Part shown: positions 1 through 7,366 of the stretch, piece by piece | Position numbering within the stretch: the first letter of the stretch is position 1 | How the letters are laid out: every line of letters starts with the position of its first letter | Assembly (NCBI RefSeq): GCF_040493455.1 | Contig: NZ_JANFDA010000001.1 | Coordinates: 620,001-684,000, forward strand | Source: Microcosmobacter sp040493455 | GTDB lineage: Bacteria; Bacteroidota; Bacteroidia; Flavobacteriales; Flavobacteriaceae | Length of the DNA: 64,000 bases | Direction: 5' to 3' | Translations under genes and position numbers: made by a program | Notes under the pieces: model-generated | Database searches by the model: none | What the model saw: only the letters and a program-made list of their open reading frames with translations | What the model was told of the DNA's origin: nothing

Positions 1-2029
1 CACTTTCTGTTAAGAAGTTGAAATCTCCATGCTTATAAGCCTCTTCATTAATGATCTTATAGACACGTTCTTCGATATCTTTTGTAATAGCATTAGTTTT
101 CTCAATGTCTGTACCTTCGGGATATTCGATATAAGCGATAATTTGGTTTGGTGTGTTATCTGGGAAGAACTCAACTTTGGTACGTTGACTTCCGACTGAA
201 GCTCCGAAGCCCATGAAAGCGATTATCAATAAGACGAATGTCCCAATAGCAATAGCAGCTGGTTTACGACCACTTAATGCAGCTCGAAGTACCTTTTCAT
301 AAAAACGTTCCCAACGTGGTAAAATTTTGTTCTGAAATCCGTTAGCCCAACCTCTTAAGAATAAGCGATAGACCCAAAGCATTATGGCTGTAAATATCAT
401 TAACGTTCCTAAGATTCTATATTCACCTCCAAAGAACATTATAAGTGCACCAATAACTCCCATTATGGCTGTAATCTTAATGATTTGTTTTACAGGCATC
501 TTTTTATCTTCAGTAGTCATATAGCGAGATACTAATACTGAATTGAAGAAAATTGCAACAAACAATGATGACCCTAAAACTACGGAAAGCGTTACAGGAA
601 AATAAATCATGAATTGTCCCATTACACCTGGCCACAATCCTAATGGAATAAATGCCGCAACAGTAGTTGCAGTGGAGATAATAATAGGGAATGCTATTTC
701 GCCAATACCTTTTTTAGCAGCTTCAATTCGAGGCATTCCTTCATCCATCAACCTATACACATTTTCTACAACTACAATACCATTATCCACGAGCATTCCT
801 AGCCCCATAATGAGACCAAATAGAATCATGGTGTTCATGGTATAACCAAGCATATTCAATATCATTAAAGACATGAACATAGACATTGGTATCGCAAATC
901 CTACGAAAAGGGCATTCTTAAATCCAAGGAAGAACATTAGTACTGTAACCACCAGGATGATACCAAAGATGATATTATTTACTAAGTCATCTACTTGCCC
1001 AATAGTTTTTGAGGATTGATCGTTAGAAATGCTTACTTGTAGGTCTTGAGGAAATACATTTTCTACTGCATCGTCAACCATGACTTTAATCTGTTCTGCA
1101 GCAGCAACCATGTTTTTACCAGCACGTTTTTTAACGTCGAGCATTACTACTGGAGCACCAAATTCTCTTGCATAAGTGGTTTTATCTTCATCCTTGAACT
1201 TGATTTGAGCAATATCTTTTAGATAGATGGAGTTACCTTGCTCTGACTTTACAACAAAGTCTTCAAGTTCAGAAGGATCTTCTATCTCCCCAAGAATTCT
1301 AATAGTTCGTCGCTGACCACTAGCAATAAGGTTACCGGCAGACATCGTCATATTCTCTCTGCTTATCGCTCCTATAACATCATCAAAGCTTACTTGTGCA
1401 GCCATCATTTTATAGATGTCTACAGCGACTTCGACTTCTTTCTCCTGAGCGCCTCTAATGTCAACCTGCTTTATTTCTGGAAGACCTTCTATTTCATCCT
1501 CTAAATACTCGCCGTACTCTTTGAGTTTATCTATAGGGTAATCTCCTGAGATATTGATGTTTAAGATTGGCATTTCTTCGGACATACTTAAGTCAAAGAT
1601 GTTTGGCTTTACTTTAGCACCATTGAAGGTTGGCCAATCTTCACTTGCAGTTTCAATATCTACTTCGTCCTTTATTTTTTGCTTAGCAGCTTCAACAGTA
1701 ATATTCTCATCGAACTCAACCATAATACTAGAATAGTCTTCTAGTGATGTGGATGCGATTTCAATAACGTTACTGACAGTCTTTAAGCGATCTTCTATAG
1801 GATCTGTAATAAGCTTCTCAATATCTTCTGCAGTGTTTCCAGGATATATAGAGCTTATGTATATTTTGGTTTCTTTAATCTCTGGGAAATTCTCTCTTGG
1901 CATGCTTAGATAAGCAGATGCACCAAGGAAAAGAATCAACGCAATCAACACATACATTGTGGTTTTGTTATTGATTGCCCAAGAGGATAATCCAAATTCC
2001 TTATTTACGTTTTTCTCTTTTTTGGTCAT
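1..2029 (-). CDS. RND efflux pump inner-membrane permease (AcrB/HAE1 family), C-terminus cut by window edge
   Basis: The frame is open from an ATG at 2029 to the left edge, about 676 codons of a protein that is normally near 1,050-1,150. After a short cytoplasmic N-terminus comes a first membrane helix (MYVLIALILFLGASAYLSM), then the family sequence PRENFPEIKETKIYISSIYPG and a periplasmic porter region. A helix cluster is encoded at roughly 400-1,000. It should form the proton-driven trimeric pump that works with the adaptor and TolC-type channel encoded just upstream. It is last in the order tetR-tolC-hlyD-permease, with 26 bases between the adaptor stop and this start. The substrate cannot be read from the sequence. 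Confidence 0.93.
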   Translation of the reverse strand, partial: MTKKEKNVNKEFGLSSWAINNKTTMYVLIALILFLGASAYLSMPRENFPEIKETKIYISSIYPGNTAEDIEKLITDPIEDRLKTVSNVIEIASTSLEDYSSIMVEFDENITVEAAKQKIKDEVDIETASEDWPTFNGAKVKPNIFDLSMSEEMPILNINISGDYPIDKLKEYGEYLEDEIEGLPEIKQVDIRGAQEKEVEVAVDIYKMMAAQVSFDDVIGAISRENMTMSAGNLIASGQRRTIRILGEIEDPSELEDFVVKSEQGNSIYLKDIAQIKFKDEDKTTYAREFGAPVVMLDVKKRAGKNMVAAAEQIKVMVDDAVENVFPQDLQVSISNDQSSKTIGQVDDLVNNIIFGIILVVTVLMFFLGFKNALFVGFAIPMSMFMSLMILNMLGYTMNTMILFGLIMGLGMLVDNGIVVVENVYRLMDEGMPRIEAAKKGIGEIAFPIIISTATTVAAFIPLGLWPGVMGQFMIYFPVTLSVVLGSSLFVAIFFNSVLVSRYMTTEDKKMPVKQIIKITAIMGVIGALIMFFGGEYRILGTLMIFTAIMLWVYRLFLRGWANGFQNKILPRWERFYEKVLRAALSGRKPAAIAIGTFVLLIIAFMGFGASVGSQRTKVEFFPDNTPNQIIAYIEYPEGTDIEKTNAITKDIEERVYKIINEEAYKHGDFNFLTES

Positions 2030-2055
2030 GTCTTAATGTTTTCGCGTTATCTGGA

Positions 2056-3234
2056 TTATTCAATTACTAGAATCTTCACTTCTTGTCCATCCTTAACACT
2101 TCTTGCGCCTTCATCCACAATCTCATCGCCATTTTTTATACCCGAAAGCACTTCAATATTATCACCTTGAGTCTTTCCAGTTTCGATAAATACACGCTTT
2201 GCTTTGGCTTTGTTGTCTTGCTTATCTACAATGGTATAGACGTACTGTTTTCCTTCGGCATTTTCAGAAATAATACTTTGAGGAATTAAAATGGCCTTAT
2301 CGTTTGTATAATCATTTATCTTAAGTTTAGCCGTAAGATTTGGTTTAATAAGATTATTATCATTTGGTACATCTACCTGAATCTTGAAGGTTCTGTTTGC
2401 TGGATTTATAAAATTCCCTGCTTGACGCACCTTAGCTTCCATAGACTCTCCAAGAATTGGGAATTCTACTTCGACATTCTTACCAGCAGTAACGTTAGAG
2501 ATATAGCTTTCTGGAACATCGGTTTCGATATACATATCCTTAAGGTTCACAATTCTGAATAGCATCGATTGCCCAGGAGCAACAACACTTCCTTGGTCAG
2601 TGATAACATCGTCAATAGTTCCTGTAAAAGGTGCTCTTACAACAGTTTTAGCAATTTGCTGTTGCAATTGATTCACTGCTTTTTGCTGTGCTTCGTAGTT
2701 TGATTTTGCTTGAAGGAATTGTATCTCACTTCCTATCTTTTGATTCCAAAGGCGCTCCTGACGCTCGTAAGTCGTTTTTGCTAAATCAGCTTGAATTTGC
2801 AATTGTGCAACTTGTTGACTTAATCCGCCATCGTCAATTTTGGCAAGCATTTGTCCTTTAGAGACTTTTTGCCCTTCTTTTACATATACCTTAGATAAGA
2901 TTCCTGAATATTCTGGGTAAATTACTAGGTTTTGTTTTGTGCTTACGTTCCCTTGAAGCTCTACAAAATGATTGAATACTTCTTCTTTTGTAGCAATAGT
3001 TGTTATTAAAGGAATCTTTTCCTGAGGATCTAATTCTTTAATTTTTTCTTCAAGTTGTTTGATTTTTGCTGACAAGGTTTGTTGTTCAGTGTCCAGTTCA
3101 GCTTTCTTAGCTCTGATTTGCTCTAAGTTTTCAGAGGCTAATAAATCGTCTAATGATTCTGCTTTTTTACCACCACATGATGACAAAACAAGTAATGCAA
3201 TGGATAAGGTGATAAACTTTTTCATAGTATTCAT
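2056..3234 (-). CDS. RND efflux periplasmic adaptor lipoprotein (HlyD/AcrA family)
   Basis: Membrane fusion protein bridging the permease and the TolC-like channel. The chosen start gives MNTMKKFITLSIALLVLSSCGG, a lipoprotein signal with lipobox LSSC. The frame continues to 3267 but would then overlap the tolC gene and bury the signal, so 3234 (or the ATG at 3225) is preferred. An N-terminal coiled coil (about residues 25-65) is followed by a lipoyl-like half (VYVKEGQKVSKGQMLAKID), a second coiled coil rich in Gln, the returning half (VRAPFTGTIDDVITDQGSVV), then beta-barrel and membrane-proximal domains. The extra N-terminal coil is common in Bacteroidota members of the family. Confidence 0.93.
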   Translation of the reverse strand: MNTMKKFITLSIALLVLSSCGGKKAESLDDLLASENLEQIRAKKAELDTEQQTLSAKIKQLEEKIKELDPQEKIPLITTIATKEEVFNHFVELQGNVSTKQNLVIYPEYSGILSKVYVKEGQKVSKGQMLAKIDDGGLSQQVAQLQIQADLAKTTYERQERLWNQKIGSEIQFLQAKSNYEAQQKAVNQLQQQIAKTVVRAPFTGTIDDVITDQGSVVAPGQSMLFRIVNLKDMYIETDVPESYISNVTAGKNVEVEFPILGESMEAKVRQAGNFINPANRTFKIQVDVPNDNNLIKPNLTAKLKINDYTNDKAILIPQSIISENAEGKQYVYTIVDKQDNKAKAKRVFIETGKTQGDNIEVLSGIKNGDEIVDEGARSVKDGQEVKILVIE

Positions 3235-3247
3235 ATATTTTGAACGA

Positions 3248-4573
3248 TTAGTTTTGTGTGATTTCATTGAGTACAGTTTCTAATTCTGCTTTATTATTTA
3301 TGACATCTAGCATGGCTTGTAAGTATTCTTGTTGAGCACTGTACAGTTGTGTTTGTGCTTGTCGTAACTCGAAACTCGAAGCGATACCTTCAAAGAATTT
3401 GGTTTGATTTTTTTGCTCTATGCGTTCTGCTAAAGCCAGATTTTGTTTTTTGATACCATAATCTTCTATAGAAAATTGATAGTTGCTTTTGGCACTCTTT
3501 ATCTGAAGCTTAAGTTGCTGTTCTGTTTCTAGAAGGTCATCTTTAGATTTTTCAAGATTAATTCTAGCACGCTGTGTTGCTGAACTTCTACCAAGAGAGC
3601 TGAAGATTGGAATTCTTAATGTAGCTCCAAATGAAGCGACACCTTGCCATTTGTTATCAAAATCTGTGAAATCGAAAGCGTTTCTGTTGGCAATGTAAGA
3701 ACCATTTAAAAAGGCATCTAGTGTTGGTAAGGCTTTGCTTTTTTCAAGCTTAAGCAGTAATTCACTAGAACGTTTATTGTTTTCAGCAATCTTGTAATCG
3801 ATAGAGTTTTCAAAATCTTCTTCAGCATCTAGTAAGCCTAAAACAATATTAAATTCTGCTAAATTTTCAAGATTATCCGTTAGTGTAGATGTCGCATTGA
3901 TATCTAAACCAACAGTGATGTTGAACATCTGATAAGCGATATTCTTTAATCTGTTCGTGTTGTTAAGATTACTTTGAACACCTGCCAATGTTATTTGTAA
4001 TTGCTCTACACTTTCTTCTTCCTCTAAACCGTTTTCATAGATTTTAGTGGTTTCATCCAGATTCTTTTGCAGAACAGCAATATTGCGCTCTAGTATTTGG
4101 ATGCTCTCTTCGGCGAGTAGTACATTGCCATAAGCGTTGATAACCGCTTTTCTAACTTCTAAGTCTGTTTTTTCTTTGGCATTTTCTGAAATTTCCAGAA
4201 ATACTTTGGCAGATTGTAGACCTACCAAATAAGAACCATCAAAGACTTTCTGAGTAAGACTCGCTGTAGCAGTCATAGAGTGCTTAGCACCAAAATCGGG
4301 GATACCGTCTTGGTTAAAATCCACGGCTTCAAACTGTTGCTTAATTTGATTTTGGTAATCAACAGTACCGTTTACTTGAGGCAAACCAGTTGCAGTGGTT
4401 TCCCATTTTTGCTCTTTGGCAGCTTCAATATCTCTTGCAGCATTCTTGGCAGTTCTATTGTTCTGTAAAGCGTAATCAATAGCCTCCTGCAAAGAGAAAC
4501 TCATAGGGTTATCTTGTGAAAACCCAATAAATGAGAAGCAGATACTTATTATTAATATAAAATTATGTTTCAT
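3248..4573 (-). CDS. TolC-family outer-membrane efflux channel protein
   Basis: 441 residues starting with a signal peptide (MKHNFILIISICFSFIGFSQ). The mature start MSFSLQEAIDYALQNNRTAK is the usual first helix of outer-membrane efflux proteins. Two repeated long helical halves follow, with Ala/Gln/Glu-rich coiled-coil stretches and the typical segments for entry into the barrel. It should trimerise as the exit duct for the adjacent adaptor and permease. The stop lies 14 bases before the chosen adaptor start, so the two are translated from one message. Upstream, 29 bases separate it from the tetR stop. Confidence 0.92.
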   Translation of the reverse strand: MKHNFILIISICFSFIGFSQDNPMSFSLQEAIDYALQNNRTAKNAARDIEAAKEQKWETTATGLPQVNGTVDYQNQIKQQFEAVDFNQDGIPDFGAKHSMTATASLTQKVFDGSYLVGLQSAKVFLEISENAKEKTDLEVRKAVINAYGNVLLAEESIQILERNIAVLQKNLDETTKIYENGLEEEESVEQLQITLAGVQSNLNNTNRLKNIAYQMFNITVGLDINATSTLTDNLENLAEFNIVLGLLDAEEDFENSIDYKIAENNKRSSELLLKLEKSKALPTLDAFLNGSYIANRNAFDFTDFDNKWQGVASFGATLRIPIFSSLGRSSATQRARINLEKSKDDLLETEQQLKLQIKSAKSNYQFSIEDYGIKKQNLALAERIEQKNQTKFFEGIASSFELRQAQTQLYSAQQEYLQAMLDVINNKAELETVLNEITQN

Positions 4574-4602
4574 TAGATCAATGCCGTTTTACGGGCTTTT
4601 AG

Positions 4603-5223
4603 TTATGATTGATTTTCTTTGTATTTGATTAATTCCTGTTCTAAAACTGTGAGTCCATGGAGCGTAGCAATTGCCCTTGTATGGTACTCTAGAACTTTAA
4701 TTTCGGTTTTTACAACTTCCGATAATGTGTTGTCAAAAAGCTCACTTTCGTGAATACCAAAAACCAAGATGAAGTAAAACTTCATGACCATATCTTTATT
4801 AATATTTGATCTATAAAGTTTTTCTTCTATCCCTTTTTCTAGGTTTTGAGTCACACAATCACTGAATGTGCAAATCTCACGAGCCATCAGCTTTGTATAA
4901 GTTTCAGGATAATATTTCTTCAACTGAAACATAGGAGACGTTTTGGCATTCTTGAACATGTTTTTAAACACATTCTTAATCACAAAATTTTCCTCAATAG
5001 CATTATATCCTTTAGCAATAATATCCTCGATGATGTTATCGATAGTCACTTGGATATAGGTTACAGTCTCATCTACCAAGTGGTCTTTATTGTTAAAGTA
5101 TTTATAGATGGTCTTTTTAGATATACCCATCTCATTAGCAATATCGTCCATGGTAACGCTTTTGAACCCAAAGGACAAAAACATTTCTCCTGCTTTATCT
5201 GTAATTTTTTCTTGCATAGGCAT
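4603..5223 (-). CDS. TetR/AcrR-family transcriptional repressor of the efflux operon
   Basis: 206 residues. The N-terminal DNA-binding domain is clear: residues about 20-46 contain VTMDDIANEMGISKKTIYKYF, the TetR helix-turn-helix. The remainder is an alpha-helical ligand-binding and dimer domain without a recognised motif. It is the first gene of a tetR-tolC-hlyD-RND operon, and a promoter overlapped by an inverted repeat lies directly upstream (5237-5277), which points to autoregulation and pump induction by ligand. A second ATG at 5217 could equally be the start. The inducing compound is unknown. Confidence 0.92.
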   Translation of the reverse strand: MPMQEKITDKAGEMFLSFGFKSVTMDDIANEMGISKKTIYKYFNNKDHLVDETVTYIQVTIDNIIEDIIAKGYNAIEENFVIKNVFKNMFKNAKTSPMFQLKKYYPETYTKLMAREICTFSDCVTQNLEKGIEEKLYRSNINKDMVMKFYFILVFGIHESELFDNTLSEVVKTEIKVLEYHTRAIATLHGLTVLEQELIKYKENQS

Positions 5224-5236
5224 TAAAATTTCAAGG

Positions 5237-5277
5237 CAAAACTACGAACGGAAACTTTATAAACCAAAAAAGTTTCC
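5237..5277 (-). promoter_or_regulatory. Promoter and probable TetR operator of the efflux operon
   Basis: Reading the minus strand, a -33-like TTG at 5267-5265 and a -7 box TAGTTTTG at 5244-5237 are 20 bases apart. An inverted repeat of 9-bp arms, GGAAACTTT (5250-5258) and AAAGTTTCC (5269-5277) with a 10-base centre, covers the -33 element and the spacer. A bound TetR dimer there would block polymerase. The arms match exactly. That this repeat is the operator is inference from its position. Confidence 0.75.
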
Positions 5278-5338
5278 ATGGTTTTAATGATTTTTTAACA
5301 TTTAAGAAAAGCTTATGTCATAAAAGCATCATTTGCTT

Positions 5339-5346
5339 TACATTTG
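5339..5346 (+). promoter_or_regulatory. Candidate -7 box (TACATTTG) of the prenyl synthase gene
   Basis: TACATTTG matches the Bacteroidota TAnnTTTG box and ends only 4 bases before the ATG at 5351, so transcription would begin at or next to the start codon. No convincing -33 TTG is visible at the usual distance. Confidence 0.5.
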
Positions 5347-5350
5347 CGTA

Positions 5351-6325
5351 ATGCAAACCATAGAATTCTACCAGAAGGTGTTTACGGAATACTTGAGTAA
5401 GTATTCAACTTCAAAAGAACCAAAGAATTTATATCAGCCGATAGATTATATCCTCAATTTAGGCGGAAAGCGATTACGACCAGTGTTAACGCTAATGTCT
5501 GCTGAGGTTTTTGATTGTGATTATTCCAAAGCTTTGGATGCGGCATTGAGTATAGAAGTGTTTCATAATTTTTCTTTGGTACATGATGATATTATGGACG
5601 ATGCTCCACTGAGGAGAGGACAGCAAACTGTGCACGAAAAATGGGATATTAATACAGGAATTCTATCTGGTGACGCGATGCTGATTATGGCTTACAGGCT
5701 GTTTGAAAATTACGATCCAGAAGTTTTTCAAGCTTTGGCAAAACTGTTTAGTAAAACAGCATTAGAGGTTTGTGAAGGCCAGCAATACGATGTGGATTTT
5801 GAAACCAGAGATGATGTTGAGGTTGATGAGTATCTCAAGATGATTGAATACAAAACAGCGGTTTTGGTGGGAGCTGCTATGAAAATGGGAGCGATAGTTG
5901 CCAAAGCATCTAATACTGACCAAGAGATGATCTATGAGTTCGGAAAAAATCTGGGAATAGCATTTCAATTGCAAGATGATTACTTAGATGCTTTTGGAAA
6001 TCCAGAAACATTTGGTAAGCAAGTTGGCGGAGATATTATAGAAAATAAAAAGACATACCTCTACTTGAAAGCTTTGGAGTTTTCGAGCGATGATGATAAG
6101 CAACAACTCCTGCATTTATTTAGTATTAATCCTGTGGACAATGAGGATAAGATACTTACAGTAAAGCAACTATATCTAGCTAGCGGATCTGCTGAAGCAA
6201 CAAAAGCAGCGATAGAAGACTATACCAACAAGGCTTTTTCGGTATTGGATAACTTATCTATACCTGAAGAAAGAAAAACACTCTTGAAGAACTTTGGAGA
6301 ATACTTAATGACGAGAAACTCTTAA
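5351..6325 (+). CDS. Polyprenyl diphosphate synthase (trans-isoprenyl synthase)
   Basis: 324 residues from the ATG at 5351. An in-frame ATG at 5333 is less likely because it lies upstream of the apparent promoter box. The two aspartate-rich metal-binding motifs are present: DDIMD at 79-83 with DDAPLRRG following, and DDYLD at 209-213. GGKRLRP (38-44) binds isopentenyl diphosphate. It condenses isopentenyl diphosphate with allylic diphosphates in the cytosol. The residue five positions before the first motif is Phe (F74), which in related enzymes limits the product to short chains such as C15-C20; this length assignment is inference. The stop overlaps the next start (TAATG). Confidence 0.92.
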   Translation: MQTIEFYQKVFTEYLSKYSTSKEPKNLYQPIDYILNLGGKRLRPVLTLMSAEVFDCDYSKALDAALSIEVFHNFSLVHDDIMDDAPLRRGQQTVHEKWDINTGILSGDAMLIMAYRLFENYDPEVFQALAKLFSKTALEVCEGQQYDVDFETRDDVEVDEYLKMIEYKTAVLVGAAMKMGAIVAKASNTDQEMIYEFGKNLGIAFQLQDDYLDAFGNPETFGKQVGGDIIENKKTYLYLKALEFSSDDDKQQLLHLFSINPVDNEDKILTVKQLYLASGSAEATKAAIEDYTNKAFSVLDNLSIPEERKTLLKNFGEYLMTRNS

Positions 6326-6678
6326 TGCAGTGGCCAGAAACCTTTTCGAGTCTGATTGAAGAAGCGAACCGATTAGATCTCTACAAGAAGCTAATCGCCC
6401 AACTTAATAAGGATTTATTGTATGCAAACGTCGATTTGGAGTTCGATGCTGATACGCTTCCAACAAGTTTGAAACTTGTACTACATGAAGCGATTTATAA
6501 GCTTATCAATGAAAAATTTGGCGACTATCTCAACCTGCTTTATATCATTGATGTGTCTGAGAAAGTCATTAAAGCATTAGATGGAAGCGATACTGTGGCA
6601 CTCTCTGAGCAAGTGACGTTTTTGATTTTAAAGCGTGAGTGGCAAAAAGTTTGGTACAGAAATCAATATTCTTCTTAA
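6325..6678 (+). CDS. Conserved hypothetical protein, translationally coupled to the prenyl synthase
   Basis: 117 residues, not recognised as a named family. The ATG shares its A with the prenyl synthase stop codon (TAATG at 6323-6327), so translation is likely coupled. The protein is mostly helical, acidic and soluble, without a signal peptide or membrane segment. It contains the Leu-rich stretch FGDYLNLLYIIDVSEKVIKA and ends in an aromatic, basic tail (LKREWQKVWYRNQYSS). The tight linkage suggests a role with the isoprenoid enzyme, but nothing in the sequence shows what that is. Confidence 0.8.
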   Translation: MQWPETFSSLIEEANRLDLYKKLIAQLNKDLLYANVDLEFDADTLPTSLKLVLHEAIYKLINEKFGDYLNLLYIIDVSEKVIKALDGSDTVALSEQVTFLILKREWQKVWYRNQYSS

Positions 6679-6690
6679 CACCAATTGTTA

Positions 6691-6709
6691 GCTGAGCGAA
6701 GTCGAAGTT
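6691..6709. repeat. Remnant of the REP-like repeat family
   Basis: GCTGAGCGAAGTCGAAGTT is the reverse complement of the ACTTCGACTCCGCTCAG core seen at 46130 and 47998 (one mismatch in the core). It lies between two convergent genes, and its last bases run into the stop codon of the gene ending at 6708. Confidence 0.55.
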
Positions 6710-7253
6710 AGAACCAAAACCTCACAAAAGGAATCCAAGGCTCAGCATAGATACTTTTGTCTTCATCGTATAATACATCGTATCTAACACCAAAGATTAC
6801 ATTTCCTGTTCTATAACCAGCTCCAACAAACAATGCCGAATTCCAGAAATTGTCGTCGACATTGCTTACGAAGTTTTCATCAAAATTTCGATCTACATTG
6901 AGTTGCTCAAATTCAAGTGAAAGCTGTGCTTCAGGAATAGGGTTAAATAATCCAATAACACTTCCGCCAACAATAGTAGATTTATAACGGTTTTTCTGAT
7001 TATTAATAGTGCCATTAAGACCCAAGCCAAGTCCAAATTGCTCATTAAAATTATAAACAGCTTGTGGTGCAACTGTAGCACTAAAAAAGCCATCGCCAAA
7101 CCCTAAACCGACACCACCTCCATACTGAACATTTCTCCAAAACGTATTTGGCTCTTTGGTGGAATTATTTTGAGCTAATAATTCGCCAGAAACAGCTATT
7201 GTTAGACAAAGGAATAATAGCGTTTTTTTAAACTTCAAAATTGAAAAATTCAT
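6708..7253 (-). CDS. Small outer-membrane beta-barrel-like protein
   Basis: 181 residues. A signal peptide (about 1-28, ending LLAQ) is followed by alternating Gly and aromatic strands (VQYGGGVGLGFGDGFFSATVAP and later pairs) and a C-terminal strand ending in WIPFVRFWF. A terminal Phe is typical of outer-membrane barrels, and about eight strands fit the length. I recall homologues beside sucA in flavobacteria sometimes labelled alpha-ketoglutarate decarboxylase; nothing here resembles an enzyme, so that label is probably copied from the neighbour. It is divergent from sucA across a 113-base gap. Function unknown. Confidence 0.82.
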   Translation of the reverse strand: MNFSILKFKKTLLFLCLTIAVSGELLAQNNSTKEPNTFWRNVQYGGGVGLGFGDGFFSATVAPQAVYNFNEQFGLGLGLNGTINNQKNRYKSTIVGGSVIGLFNPIPEAQLSLEFEQLNVDRNFDENFVSNVDDNFWNSALFVGAGYRTGNVIFGVRYDVLYDEDKSIYAEPWIPFVRFWF

Positions 7254-7322
7254 AGTCTTTTTTCGGAAATAAAATACACGTTATAAATATACTAAAACCA
7301 TAGTCGATTTATGTAAAAGTTG

Positions 7323-7330
7323 TACTTTTG
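7323..7330 (+). promoter_or_regulatory. Candidate -7 box (TACTTTTG) of sucAB
   Basis: TACTTTTG fits TAnnTTTG and lies 36 bases before the sucA ATG. No clear -33 TTG is visible, so only the -7 element is claimed. Confidence 0.55.
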
Positions 7331-7366
7331 TATAAATTTTGACAAAACGAGAAGGTTTCAAAATAC

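Noticed and set aside
6708..7253. Enzyme label alpha-ketoglutarate decarboxylase for the small gene next to sucA
   Set aside because: The protein has a signal peptide and beta-barrel strands and none of the ThDP motifs.
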